Shown here piece by piece: positions 21,965-34,406 of a DNA stretch of 64,000 nucleotides. Under the pieces are notes generated by a model that had not been told where the DNA came from, made no database searches, and worked only from the letters and a program-made list of their open reading frames with translations. Each line of letters begins with the position of its first letter. The stretch's first letter is position 1. This DNA comes from Simmondsia chinensis (lineage: Eukaryota > Streptophyta > Magnoliopsida > Caryophyllales > Simmondsiaceae): contig JAGTTD010000013.1 of NCBI GenBank assembly GCA_018398585.1, forward strand, positions 7,474,492-7,538,491. Direction: 5' to 3'. Both the position numbers and the translations under genes were made by a program.

Positions 21965-22611
21965 TGAACATCGATGTATTTTTAAGAAAAAAAAAAAAAG
22001 GCTCATTTGTCAGATGCTCTGTGAGTCAACACAGAATGGTGTGTATCTATACCCAGATTCACTAGTGTCATTGGACGTTGTGCAACGACAAACAGGCAAC
22101 AATACCTAGAAATGGGGGTTGTACCATTAGCACACAGGCTACATAACCCAACCAACAGACGTTATGTGTCAACACGTAGGCGGCAATTGATCGTGATTTG
22201 ATGCTATGCTTTTGTCTATTCAGTAGGGACATGTCTATTCAAAGGGTTATATAGAATTTCTATAAATAGCTAGGCCCTCCCCATCCTTAGATGACCACAT
22301 TGAAAATTCATGCTATTCTCAAGACTTCAATACATAGAAATCCTTTCTCTCAACATTTGTTTTGTTGCTGTTTTTCATTATATCATCGAGACTATTTTAG
22401 AAGGGATAGAATAAGTCTTCAGAAAGTGAAGCCAAATATCATAACTGAATTTTTTGAAATTATGATATGAACATTCATGACACCGATACTAATGACACTC
22501 TCAAGTGCCACGTCACTCAATAGTTGTGGGTCCCCATTCGGCCATATCATCAACCCTAGTCATCTTTAGTTAATACAAATAAGTATGGTGATGCAGCACG
22601 GCAGCGGCAAC
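21965..22611. other. Unassigned sequence, possible LTR remnant
   Basis: No coding region. A TATA-like tataaatagctagg at about 22259-22275 followed by a leader-like stretch could be a promoter or a solo LTR remnant, but I find no partner copy. Confidence 0.3.
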
Positions 22612-23203
22612 TGATGCAGCGCAGCAGCAGAAAATTAGGAGGACATTAAGGAAACTACGGCCTTTCCTTTTATTTTATTAAACTCTAATAAAAATTACAG
22701 GGGAAAGATAAATTCGACTTTGATTCTCACTCTTGAGAGTAGAATGAACATATAACTCATAAAATTGATTCTACAATTGGCTCCCTAAACCCTAGCTACC
22801 CCTCTACTTATATAGAAGAGGGCTCTAATTCTAATTCTAATTTTAAATCTAATCAACGGTCGAGATCGCAATCCGCGTGGTATGAATCAACGGTTGAGAT
22901 CACAATTCGTGTGCTCTATTTAAAACAAATAAATAAATAAAATAAATAAAGATTTAAATCAAAATTTAAACTAATTATAATCCTAATCAAACTCTATCTA
23001 AAATAACTAACTTCACACGCGTTCCTTGAACCGCGTCTTCCAGTGGTGGCCCCAGGATATGGTGAGTAATGGTGGCGCCAAGTCTTGATATTCTTCCCTT
23101 TTATTAGCCACTAAGCCTGGTTTTTTGTTCACTCCAGCCACGTACTCGCCAAGCTTATCTTTCTTTGGCTGATCCTTCACACGCAGAGATGGCGGCTGCA
23201 TCA
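22612..23203 (-). repeat. Gypsy-type LTR, minus orientation
   Basis: Shares architecture with the LTRs at 34407-34877 and 40306-40783: start tgatgcagcgcag, a cggccttt block, ttctcac, AT-rich middle and end ggctgcatca. The adjacent 23204-23240 (tctcccggttggagagaattcgtcc, written here in two halves: tctcccggttgg and agagaattcgtcc) matches the internal border of the 34.4-kb element. It is therefore the 3' LTR of a mostly missing minus-strand relative. Confidence 0.6.
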
Positions 23204-23762
23204 TCCTCTCCCGGTTGGAGAGAATTCGTCCTCGAATTCGCCTCTAGTTCTTCTCGGCTACTTTAGTCATGCCAAGTCTCCAATCTTCAGTGGTCAAGCA
23301 CATGGTTCTAGTAAACCGCCAAGTATGAGGTAGCGCCAGGAAAGATCTAACTAAGGTCCTCGTGTTCTTCTTCCTCAGCCAAGCTATGCGCCATATTCGG
23401 ATGCTCGGTAGCTTTGTCTTGCTTCGCCAACCCAACTTCGTTGCTGACCCTGGACTCGTGTCCTCTTCCCCCACTGACTTGCCAACACTAACCATGCCTA
23501 GACCACGGTGCCGCCAAGCAATACGCCAAAGGAGGCGTGGCTGCATCATATGGAGATTACGGTTTAGTTATGATTTGGATGTCAAGCTTTTTCTCTCTCT
23601 TCCTTAGCTACTTCTGTAATCTTCTCCCTCTTTCATCTACACTTTACTATTATACCATACATTTCTATCCATATTTGTAGAGTTTATACTCATACAAGCA
23701 TACACATTAGTATATAAGGCAAGAGCTCTCGCGTTTCTGATCAATTCGAATGTTGTTGGATA
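23204..23762. other. Remnant next to gypsy-type LTR, then spacer
   Basis: 23204-23260 looks like the internal edge of a gypsy element. The rest, with several gccaa-rich segments, has no recognisable domain. An isolated ctgcatcat at about 23540 resembles the LTR terminus but does not align further. Confidence 0.35.
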
Positions 23763-24416
23763 ATTTATTACTCAATTTCGTGTGAAGATTATATATGATT
23801 TGTATCAATTACCTTAAAACTTCAAAAAAAGGCTTCTAGAAACTCAACATTCTGGCTAAGCTAAAGCATTTTCATGGCAAAAGAGTCAAATGTGGCATAA
23901 AGATATTTTAAACATATCCAAAGCCCCCCACCTCAATTATTACATTTAATGTTCCATCTAAGGGAGTTCTTATTTGTTAGAATTTTGGACTTAATCGATT
24001 GGGTTAGCCTGAAAAGACTATGATGAAAGCCCGGTTTTTTATTTTATAATAGGTCTATACGTAATTATATGTTGGCCCAGTGTTACATGGGCTTGGGGCA
24101 GATAAAAGACCCATTTACAACACATAGGCTTGTGATAGGTAGATCCATGTGTGTGTCTATATAAAGGGGCCACCCCTCTCCCCACATGTGTGTGGCCCCT
24201 TTATTACTCAATTTTGTGTGAAGATTATTTACGATTTGTGTCAAATTACCTTAAAACTTCAAAAAAAGACTTCTAGAAACTCAACATTCTGTCTAAGCTA
24301 AAGCATTTTCATGGCAAAAGCGTCAAACGTGGCATAAAGATATTTTAAACATATCCAAAGTCCCCCACCTCAATTATTAATTATATTTAATGTTCCATCT
24401 AAGGGAGTTCTTACTA
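23763..24416. repeat. 215-bp direct repeats around LTR-like segment
   Basis: 23763-23976 and 24202-24416 are close copies (start tttattactcaatt, end aagggagttctta). The 225 bp between them begin TGTTAGAATTTTGG and include tatataaaggggcc, as a copia-type LTR would. The repeat ends are not TG/CA, so this is not a simple TRIM. A tandem LTR-plus-leader arrangement or unequal exchange is more likely. Confidence 0.7.
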
Positions 24417-25009
24417 GCATGGTGGCTTTCATAATACGACGGATCATATTTTGTCAAATTGAACATGCAAAGTGCTTTTTCTCAAAGTAGTAACATTTAA
24501 TCAATCACACTGTACTTATAGAACCCATCATTTTTGAATCGTTTTAAAGAAAATTAGGTGTTTTTTTAAAAAAAAAAATAAAAGATTACCTTTAAAAGTA
24601 ATTGTTTTCACTTAATTATCACAAATTTTTAACTTTTAATAAATCATCGTCAAAAGCTCAAATATATTCAATCAACATGTACATTAACGTGGGTAGTATG
24701 TTACATGGGTTACACATAGATTTTTTTTGGGTTTATTGCTATACTTTTTTGTATTTTCTAGCGTTGGTGGGCTTGCTCAGACTTCGCTTTGGTAGGTACG
24801 ACGCTTTTGTACTAACAGTTATCGCTATAAGTATGAAAAAAAATTAATATCGGTAATATTTTGTTTGGGACGTGTGAATTTGGACAAGTTATATATCAAA
24901 TTAGGGAAAATATTATACATGTGGGTTTTAGCTCAATTGATAAACCATTATACTGTTGTCTTAGGATATTATTTGCCTTAAAATTAATAGTGATTTGATT
25001 TGTTAGGAA
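24417..25009. other. AT-rich spacer
   Basis: No gene or element boundary seen. Confidence 0.4.
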
Positions 25010-25470
25010 TTTTTTTTTTTTTTGATAATTGGAAATTTATTGATCGTGGAGAAAAGCTGGAGCAATAAGTCCAAACCTCCGAAGAGATCAAACAAAACAC
25101 ACGAACACCCCAGAACACCCAAAAAGAAAAACCCCAAATACCCTGAACTCTAAAAAAACACACCCAAGACCCTGAACAAAGGACAGCTCAAATAACGCAC
25201 AACAGAGCAACGCGCAAACAAAAGCAAAGCACAAACAAACACCAAAGCGAATCAAAAACAACAGAGAGAAGAAGCAACACACCCGGCCAAACACGAGCAA
25301 AGGACACTCAAAGAAAGACCAACGGCTAAGCTCCCCACACCTCCACCACAGAAAATAAGCACCAAACCAACCACCCAAATGCAACCAGAGGAACAAGAAG
25401 ACACCACAAACACACAAAACAACCCTAAGCTCATAACGCAACCACTCAAGAACCCAAGCTGCCTCAGAAC
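25010..25470 (-). mobile_element. Probable truncated retroposon 3' end
   Basis: Read on the minus strand, a T- and G-rich, non-coding-looking region ends caataaatttcc-aattatc followed by an A run (complement of 25009-25024). An A tail after a 3'-UTR-like stretch fits a 5'-truncated LINE or a processed transcript. I recognise no coding domain and found no target duplication. The open frames here are low-complexity. Confidence 0.4.
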
Positions 25471-25599
25471 TCTCTATATCTTAGTTTTTCCTGTGTCTTT
25501 TACTTTCTTGCTTCTTTTAACCACTCTTTTAATATCCTTAGCGTTTTTCAATAGTTTTTCCACCACTGTGTCATGCATGTCCTCCCATCGTAGCCCCAA

Positions 25600-26265
25600 A
25601 ATGTTCGCCGTCTTAAGGTTGAATCAAATTAGATTATATTATTTGATTATATTAAGTTATCTAAATAAATTTGATTTAATTTTTTTGAATCAAATTAGAT
25701 TTAGGTAACTCATTACAAATGGGGCTTAAGGATGATGGTTTAGAAATAGAAAAATGAAGAAGGAAAATAGAGAGGAAAAAGGGAGGGAAATGTGAGGGGT
25801 TTGAGCGGTTTTGTAAAGGGGTGACCAGAGAGGCGCCCGAGGCCCGCGGGGGGTGGGGTTGGGTTTCTGTAGTTTTCTCTTTCCAAACCTACATTGAGGA
25901 GGTCGGTGGCTCAGCATGCAACAACTACATTTTGAGAGGGTTGTTGACTAGCCATACAATTGTTACATTGTGGGAGGGTTGATGGCTCACCATGTTGAAA
26001 CTACGTTGTGAAAGGATTGGTGACTTACAGTGCAATGGTCACATTGATGATGATGATTGACAATGTCGATCATTATATGTGGTTTGGAGTTATAGTTAGA
26101 TATTGTAATTCTAGATTTCATAGAGAATGAGACATCAATTTGGGTCCCATGGTTTTTTCCTCTAGTTGAGACAGGGTTCCCACGTAAATTATGGTTTGTT
26201 GTTTCAATGCTATTTTATTGATTTTACACTTCCATTTTTGTTGGATTTTATGATGTTTCCCAACA
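25600..26265 (+). repeat. Probable solo LTR, copy 1
   Basis: Aligns with 49140-49826 on the same strand: gtaactcattacaaatggggcttaag, split here as gtaactcatt and ggggcttaagg, then ttttgtaaagg, a four-fold minisatellite, then the ends ttcccacgtaaat and cccaaca. The internal minisatellite (about 25890-26045) has about 38-bp units with ggttgatgactca and caacaactacatt. No internal element region follows, hence solo. Confidence 0.65.
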
Positions 26266-29183
26266 TGTTAAAGTGACTATTGGTTCGATTCTTGTACTCA
26301 AAAGCATATAGTCGGGTTCAAACCTACGCATAAAGAACATTTACAGGTATATTGATTTACCAAGTGAGCTTCCAATAACACGTGCATTTATTTCCTCTTT
26401 TTACCATATAAAAATGTAAATTTACACATGTAATCTCAATGAAAAACTAACATCTTTCGTACAGGTGATCAATTGAAAAAAAAGTTTCGTGTGCCACGCA
26501 ATGTGTGATATTAAAATAATTAATAGCTAGTATTAACAACAATAAAGTGGTTTATGAAAAGACTATTTATATTCATAGTTTGAACACGAACCCCCATATG
26601 CATTATTTAGGCCTTGTTTGATTGCCCCATGAATTAAAATTTTTACAAAAAGTTATATTTTATGGGAATTTAATTCATGTATCAACTTTTCGGGAAGTAG
26701 GTAAAAAACAATCGGTTGCCACGATGGGAAATAGAACTTCCTTGGTGAAATTAATTAAAAACGAAGGAATTAGAACTTATCAGAGGGGAGGATAGGTAAG
26801 TTACTTTATGCGTTTTGAAGGATTTGGAAATTGCTGCAATTTCTACTTCCTACATTTTGCCTACTTCTTACTAATCAAGCAAGAGCCAAAATCCGTACTT
26901 CTCGTGTTTACTTCCTGCATATCAAAGAAGACCTTAATATTTAATGGTGTTGATGAAATATAGTTGACCAAAAAAAAATATTTATGAAATTAGTTTCATA
27001 CGTAAATAGTACGATTATTTATTTTTTAGAACCTCGAAATTTGTGGAAATAATAAAAATATTTTTGACCTTTTTTATTCATTTTTTAGTACCTTATGTTT
27101 TGTTCCTATTAATAAATAGGATTCTCTCAGATAAGATGATGTCATTTTCCGGGAGAAAGCTATCAATTTAATTAACCAATAAAGTACGTTGACAAACAAA
27201 CCCCTTGATAACATTCAGGGCATTTTAAATGGATCACAGACCATGTCATTTTAGCACAAATTACGTAAAAACGCCATGTTTTGTTATCATTGAGGACACA
27301 AGATGGATCATGGGGCAAAACTTCAGTGTCAAACATCAAAACATCATCGTTTGGGTCAAATGTAGTTTTGTTTTTTCATATTTTCAATATTGGGTTTGGC
27401 CGGAGAGTGTTACGATTCATAATCGATCCTCGCACAAATCAACCAATAGATTAATCAATAATCTCAACGAACGTAGCATCTTGTATATAAATGTAAAATA
27501 TGGAAGGCTTTACGAGTATAACTATAATATAAAGGAACAGGGCAAGAGACTAGATAGAGAAGGGGAGGGAGAGACTAGAAAGAGGGGGAGATAGAGAGCT
27601 CAATCAATTTGTCGTTTATATATCTTGTCTAAAACTTAAGCCCTTATATATAAAGTAAGGGGAGGGGTATAATTGTAAGAAACTTAACCAATTTATTTAA
27701 ATTTAAATTATCCCTCGCTGAAACTCTATATTTGGAATTGTATCAGAGAGGGTGCTATTTATCAATATGGACAAAACCTAATGTATTAAAAAAAAAATAA
27801 ATCAAAAATTATAAAATAAAAAAAAAAAAGGCCATGTGCCTTTTTTATTATTTTAACAAAGGTTGAAGTACTAAAAAGTAAATAACTCAATAAATATAGT
27901 TATTTTAAATATGATTTTCTATGGGGTAAAAAAATATTTTTATGGGGGTTTGCTTACCTCAGCGGTGATGTAAGAAAAGTTATATGATGGCATTAATCAA
28001 GCATCAAATCCAATTCAGGATCACAAGTTTGTGATTTAATTAATAAAGCACTAGAACTTTCTAAGCATAATCAAACATTTTGGTGCAATATACATATAAT
28101 CGAATTAGAATTATCTGGAGTAGTATAGCATAGCATCTATTTTCTCTTTTTGGGTATTATAGAACTTATTATTAGTTGTATAAAAAAATAATAATAAAGC
28201 ACGAATGTGTGGCAACGAATATAATACTTGATGTAATGAAATACTAACAAGACATATACATGCATCACCCAATGGAAAGATTCCTTCGGAATGATGTCCA
28301 CTACTATTTCCAAATCAAGATTCAGATCGAGATTGACTGTCACACATGTTACTCAAGTGCCTTCATAATCATTGTTTATATAATATGCGCCTTCGGTGCA
28401 GATTCATGAGTAAAGCTGAATGTTTTCGCCTAGCTTTAGCCATGAAGCGCAACAAGATTGGTGATTTCTCCCCCTTTCTTTCTTTCTTTCTTTTTTTTGT
28501 TTCTTGTTGCTTTGGATAATCTCTTCATGTGATCTTCTGAAAATTTTGTTCTCTTAATTATAAAAATAAACTAAGGAAAAAAAAAGGATGGTTTGAGTTC
28601 AGTTTCGTTCTTGCAGAATATTGGTTTTTGTATTGCAATCTTTCTCTATTTATCGAAACAAGGTGAAAAACAAAAAGGAATATGTACATGTTATATTGCT
28701 TTAGTTTTGTACAAAGTTGTTCAAAAAAAGTTTTGTACAAACAATGTTTCGAGATTCATAACTTGCGAACTTAAGGTTGCAGTAGAACTATCTTACTGAA
28801 TATCATCTAATACTATTTATTAATTAATGGCAGAGTTATGTTAATGAGAAATGTCACTCTTGGTCTTCACCATTTGTAAGGAGTTAAGTTAATTATTAAA
28901 AAGAAAACTATTTATTAATTTACAAGAAATGGTCTGTTACTACTGTGGCCCCACCTTCAAATATAAATGTTGTGAAATATAATAAACTATATTTATTAAT
29001 TTACAAAGAGTGGATGGTAAAATATATTCAAACGGCTTTAATCTGTAATTCATTTAATTGGCCTTGAAGGAGTTTAAGGATGTTTCAGGGATTTTTAGTT
29101 AGGGTTCGAGAAGGAAGGACTTGGCTCAGGTCCTGAGGACCTTTTCTGGGTTTTTTTTGAATGCCCCTCTTTTGAGGGATCTT
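26266..29183. other. AT-rich intergenic region
   Basis: About 2.9 kb without a recognisable gene. Short open frames, such as 27229-27594, have no known domain and unremarkable composition. A phrase ggccttgtttgattg at about 26611 resembles some MITE termini, but no matching end was found. Confidence 0.45.
29176..29183. other. Target-site duplication of hAT, left
   Basis: gggatctt, repeated exactly at 32142-32149. The 8-bp length is diagnostic of hAT insertion. Confidence 0.92.
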
Positions 29184-29221
29184 TAGAGGTGGCCAGTGAG
29201 CCGGGTCGTCCCGATCCCGGA

Positions 29222-29248
29222 CCAACGGCTCTTTTAAAGAGCCGTTGG
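29222..29248. other. Perfect hairpin near hAT left end
   Basis: Arms ccaacggctcttt and aaagagccgttgg, 13 bp each, around a single T. Subterminal motifs of hAT elements bind transposase, but this palindrome may also be incidental. Confidence 0.8.
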
Positions 29249-29559
29249 GAAGGGGGGATCAATTTTTTAATAAAAAAATTCATCTATAAATACCCATCAC
29301 CTCCTTCCATTTTTTCACAACAAATCTTTATCCAATTCTCTCTTTTGTCTCTACATTCATCCACTTCCTTCTACGTGGATAATTGTGCACCAAATTGGCC
29401 ACTTCTAGCTCGTATAATATTGGTCAAGTTTGAATTTCATTGTTCGCTTCGATAATTTTAGTATCAAAATTTTATTTTGTTCGCATTTTTATCTATTTAA
29501 TTTGCACTAGTAGTTGCATTTTTTAAATATTAATCATTAATATTACCATAGCACACAAC

Positions 29560-31760
29560 TCATTTTTGTCTGGAGCCAGACGTTCTAATTCTAGCTCTTC
29601 CCGACCGCCTAAAGTACCTAAGAGGGGTAGAGTTATTGAACTTGATACTGATGAATGAGTATTTTTAGAACCATGCCCATTACCTCCATATACTTACACT
29701 ATAGATTGGGACTTCCAACAACAATAGTACTACAACAACTATGATTTTTCTGAGTCGGGTGGTGGTGGTGGAGGCTCACAGACTGAAGAGGAACCCACAC
29801 CCACCACCAAAATTCGGCCCACAAAAAACTAGTACTAGTAGGCATGGTATTAGTAGGGTATGGAAGCACTTCAACTTAGATAAGAAAACTAATAAAGCGA
29901 TTTATAAATTATGTAACTCACCCAAGGCCTGTCTTCCACCTGGCAGTGGGACATGCACATTAGCTAGACATATAATTAAATGCCACCCCGAACAAGACAT
30001 AGATAGAGCCCAACAACAGTTAGTACAAAAAGTGACCGGTGCGCTTGCTAACTTTGGGTTCTTCCAAGAAACTAATAACCAGGAACTAGCTAAATATGTA
30101 GTTGGGGCTAAAAAGCCTTTTACCACCAGCGAAGAACCTACACTCGTCAAGTATCTCCAAACAGCGGTGAACCCCGCAATCGTAAGGGTTCCTCGGAACA
30201 CTTTAAAGCGGGACGCGTTTAAAGCTTACCATAGGATGAAAATTGAGGTCTTTGAAATTTTTAGGGCAAACACGAGCATGTTCTCGTTGACATCCGACAC
30301 TTGGACGTCAAAACTCGGTGTGCCTTACTTGTGCGTAACGGCAAACTGGATCGATTCCTCCTTTACTATTCAAAAACGAATAATCTATTTTGCATATTTA
30401 GATTATTTCCACACTGCCGACATAATCACAGGTGCGATTATTGAGGCAGTCCGCGAGTGGGGGATAGAGCGTCGTATTTTTAGTATCACGTTCGATAATG
30501 CTACTAGTAATAACGCATCCTTTAAACAACTAAGTAGGCATATGAGACCCATGTTAGGTGGGTGGTGTTTTCATTTACGCTGTATCTGTCATATACTACA
30601 TTTAATGGTTATGGATGGTTTAGGTCTAATAAACGCTTCTCTTTCCACCTTAAGAGATATCACAGCAGCAATAAAATTATCCAGCACCAGAAAGAGAAGA
30701 TTTAAACTTCTCTATAGGACGCATGGGATATATTATCAACAATTTAAATTACACTCACCAACTAGGTAGTCATCAACTGTAGACATGTTAGAACGCATAC
30801 TACCATACAAGAATGTCCTAGTGGAATTTGTACAGGATGCTCGTTTAGATTTAAGTGATCATAATGTGAACAATGTACACTGGGACACCATTAATGAAAT
30901 TTGTAAATTTTTTTACCATTTTTAGAGATGCTACCACCATTTTTTCGGTTGCTATTATCCGACCATACTACAAGTAATATCTAGATTGATTGATATTGTG
31001 GCTTGGATGTCGGATAATGAATCCAACCCCATGTTGACTGAATCGATTAAGGCAATGAAAACGAAGTTTTATAAATATTATTTTGAACTACCCCTTACAT
31101 ACTGTTTGCCACTATTTTGGATCCCCGTTGTAAACTCACGGGTTTGAACTTACGAACAATTAAATTCTGATTTCGATACCAAAAAATTTATTGCGCAAGT
31201 CAATTCATACCTACACATTTTATTTTCCCATTATTCTCGGATATTATCATTTGGTGATCCACATGTTACTTCTACTACAGTTAGATTTTCCACATCTAGT
31301 GGAAGTAGTGCACACATGTCATATGCGTGGAAGTTGTTGGACCAATTCGTGCCCACACAAGCTCCCACGGCATGTGACGAGTTAGATTATTATATGTAGA
31401 CACCACTAATTCAGTTCTTCCCGACACTGGCGAATCCATAATTTGATATTTTAAAATGGTGGTGTACAAATCAAACCCAGTATCTCGTGCTTTCCACCAT
31501 AGCACATGATATACTAATGTATCCGGTGTCTTCAGTAGCATTGGAGTGTGCTTTTAGTCTTGGTGGCAGGTTGCTTGGAACGAAGAGGGCGAAGCTATCA
31601 CTGTCCAGCTTGGAGATGTCCGTGTGCTTAAAGGACTAGATGCACGCAGAGGCTAAGAAGCAAAATGAACTGAGGCTGGGTTCATCGAGCGAGGATGAAG
31701 ATGACCCCACTAACGATACATTAGATGACGGCATAGCAACCCCCTAGCCAGCGTAGACTA
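29560..31760 (+). pseudogene. hAT transposase, decayed
   Basis: It cut and pasted the element. A BED-type zinc finger region (VWKHFNLDKKTNKAIYKLC near 29860, RHIIKCHPEQD near 29965) has lost one cysteine. The longest frame, 29741-30769, then carries the catalytic core with SDTWTS (about 30295), FDNATSN (about 30491, catalytic aspartate) and CHILHL (about 30587). Later frames show a DUF4413-like middle and the hAT dimerisation region near 31380-31640 (YPVSSVALECAFS, GGRLLG). An acidic tail SSEDEDDP ends near 31700. Stops at 29656, 29728, 29830, 30767, 30924 and others make it inactive. A glycine- and proline-rich N-terminus precedes the finger. Confidence 0.92.
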
Positions 31761-32141
31761 ATTTCATATTGTGGTACGTCTATATCTTGTTTGTATTTTT
31801 TAATAAATACATTTGTTCTTTTAAATAGTAGGATCCAACTGCTGTAGTGGTATTTGTTATATTATTTACCATTATTTATTATATATTTTATTTTATTACA
31901 TATGTTTAGTATTATTAATGATTGTGATGAATTGTATTTGTATCTTATACTAATCATCAATGAATTATAATAATTTTTGTACAAAACGAATTTGTATTTT
32001 TTTAATTTTACATATTGTTTAAAATCAAATAGGGGGAGGGGGACCGGAACAACCAAGGCTCGGGCCTGGACCCGCGTCGGGCCCGGCCTGGCCGGCTACA
32101 GTAGTGGAACTAGCGGGCCCGGGCCGGGCTAGCCACCTCTA

Positions 32142-32149
32142 GGGATCTT
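32142..32149. other. Target-site duplication of hAT, right
   Basis: gggatctt, identical to 29176-29183. Confidence 0.92.
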
Positions 32150-32281
32150 ATTCCTATTCATAGGGATTTTATGGTTATGATTTTTTAGGATTTGTTCTAG
32201 GTTTCATTTGGGCAGGGGTGTAAATGACTGGATAATCCCTTGATGGGTACACACTTGGGATTCTTTATACTAAGCATTACA

Positions 32282-32441
32282 GTTTGATAGTGTATAGGGT
32301 ATCGCAGCGGGATTTGGCCATAGGGTTCCTTGGCGGTTTGGTGAATAGGCGTGCCTTCCTTATGCGTCATGGTTTGATAGCGTACAGGGTATCGTGAAAG
32401 GGTTTGGCCACAGGGTTCCTTGGCGGTTTGGTGAATGGGCG
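32282..32441. repeat. Tandem duplication, about 90-bp period
   Basis: Two copies of gtttgatag-gta-agggtatcg and ggccatagggttccttggcg, beginning near 32282 and 32372. Confidence 0.85.
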
Positions 32442-32527
32442 ATGGTATCGTGAGGCTCGATGGCTATTGGCGGTTAATTATCTGTGTTTGATTCATATGG
32501 CGCTAATGCGTGGGCTACCCGGTTTCT

Positions 32528-32790
32528 CGTTTTTCCTTTATTTCTTTAATTTTATTTTTAACAGAGGGGTATATTCGATAATATACTTTATTGAATAGCT
32601 AAAGTGACCTTCCAAATAATATTTTATTCTCAAATATGATGTCATCTCGTCAAAGAGCGTCCTATTTATTAATACGAAGAAAAATTTAAAGTAAAAATTT
32701 TTTTTAAAAAAGTCAAATTTTTTTTGATTATTTTTAAAACCTCAAAATACTGAAATATAAATAATTCAAATATCAATGTCCTTCCATGGA
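32528..32790 (+). repeat. Dispersed repeat, copy 2 of 2
   Basis: Partner of 303-600, same strand, sharing the exact core cctatttattaatac. Confidence 0.5.
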
Positions 32791-34098
32791 CCCTACACCA
32801 AGCTGACCCACTAAAATTACTTTTCTTGCGGAACAAAATACAATTGTTTTGTCCTCCTATTTAATATTGTCCATTTTAACCAACTGAACTTTTTATTTCT
32901 TAACTTTAATTATGATGCGATTTATATAATTTTAAATAACGGCGGTTTTTTTTTTTTTTCAATAATTCAGAGGAAAGAATCCTCAAGTAATATAAAAAGG
33001 TAGTCACAAAAAAATAACTACAACAAAGAACAAGCAATAGAAAAAAAAAAAACTATATATCAATAAAAAAATTCCTAATATTGGGAGCACAACATGGGGA
33101 AATGAAGCAAATCTTGCCCGACTTTGTCCATGGTCCGCAACTGGTGCTCATGACTAGGGAGAGAACTGAGGACCAAAGGGAGTGTGTATTTTGGAACATG
33201 ATCCAATGTCTAGAGATGATACGTGAGATTGATCATCGGTATGTGACATGGCCGTTCTTTGTCTGGGACGGATTCTAGGGATGGAATTCGAGATCAATCG
33301 AAAGAGATCTTCCATGCAATGGTATATGAAAATGTCAGTGCAACCAAGAATTACTTGAAACCAAGTGAGAATCCCCAATTTTACAATACACGCATTTCTA
33401 AATCACAATGTTCTAAATTTATCACATGTTTTCTTCCCATTTTACTATTTATGTCGGCTTTTCCTTCTTTTGTGCTTGTACACACAGTTTTGGGAGCTTG
33501 TTGCCTCCCAATTTCGAACTTGTTTTTCATAAAAAAAAAACAAAAGGAGTTAAACAGTTTTGGGAGCTTGCATATAAAATCATGTAGCTTTCGGAACTTG
33601 TAATAAGTGACCTAAAAAATGTGAAGTTTCCTGAAATTGTGAATAATGCACTTTACAATTTCAACGAATTGTAGGGCTAATTTAGGGGGCAAACAGACAC
33701 AATTGGACATTTTGGTCAACATATGGCATGTGCGTGGACCATGATACCGTCGAAAACAAGACTTTGCTTCCCTTTCCCAATTTACTTTAAGTTACAGCGA
33801 GTGATTAAATTTTAAATAATTATATTAAATATTATAATTAATAAATTATTTTATTTATAGTAATAGAAAATAGAGTTTTATATATAATAATATATATATT
33901 TAAATTAATATAAGAAAATTAATCTTATTATAAATAAAATTATATTAATATGACAGGAGATTGGAGGTTGGAAGAAGGGAGAGGTGAAATAATAGTCTAA
34001 AAATTCAAGAATAGAGAGGTGGTGACTTTTGAGAGGAGGAACTTCTAAGTGAAGGATAACTGCTGCAATTGAAGGGTAACTACAAAAATCATTGGTGG
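32791..34098. other. AT-rich spacer
   Basis: No recognisable gene. Open frames at 33081-33278 and 33259-33603 have no known domain. 32949-33060 is A/T-run rich and resembles the start of 44870-44950 (a gaagaatcct block followed by A-rich sequence), possibly another retroposon tail family. Confidence 0.4.
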
Positions 34099-34374
34099 TT
34101 ATAGGAGGAAAAAAACGGGAACGTGGACCAAGAACGGTGGCGGATAGACGGACGCTAGGAATTGCAGCGACGACGTGGTCAATGGTGGTGGAGAAGACGC
34201 ATCCCCTGCTAGTTGTGTTTGTGGCATCAAAAGTGTGGTGGTAATGGCGTTCGAAAAATCAAAACCTGGCGGTGCAATAGGTGAACTGGCACCGACAACA
34301 AGGGTGCTGAGTGGTGTTGGGTCACTGACGGTGTGGCTGGCGGTGGTGGTTGGGTTGTTTGCGGTTTTAGACAT
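34099..34374 (-). pseudogene. Possible gag N-terminus of older LTR element
   Basis: The minus-strand frame starts MSKTANNPTTTAS, rich in serine, threonine and proline, as copia gag starts often are. It runs 91 residues to a stop. The only support is composition plus position: directly upstream on the minus strand, beyond the gypsy insertion, are an LTR and primer site (40791-41320). Weak evidence. Confidence 0.35.
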
Positions 34375-34406
34375 GGTGGTGTGACGTTTAGGTTTTCAAG
34401 AGTGTT

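Larger units (their letters stand above)
29184..32141 (+). mobile_element. hAT-superfamily DNA transposon
   Basis: 2,958 bp bounded by imperfect terminal inverted repeats (tagaggtggccag at the left; the right end reads tagaggtggctag on the other strand) and a perfect 8-bp target duplication. The only long coding region is a decayed hAT transposase. Subterminal regions are GC-rich with gggcc and ccggg motifs. The left one holds a perfect hairpin at 29222-29248. Confidence 0.94.

Noticed and set aside
22259..22400. Host gene promoter
   Set aside because: A TATA-like motif is present, but no coding sequence follows. It is more likely LTR debris.
25088..25449. Hydrophobic minus-strand proteins (up to 117 residues)
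   Set aside because: Low-complexity Cys/Leu/Phe-rich readings of a T/G-rich retroposon tail, open in two frames at once.
26611..27200. MITE starting ggccttgtttgattg
   Set aside because: The candidate far end (gacaaacaaacc) is only partly complementary and no target duplication was found.
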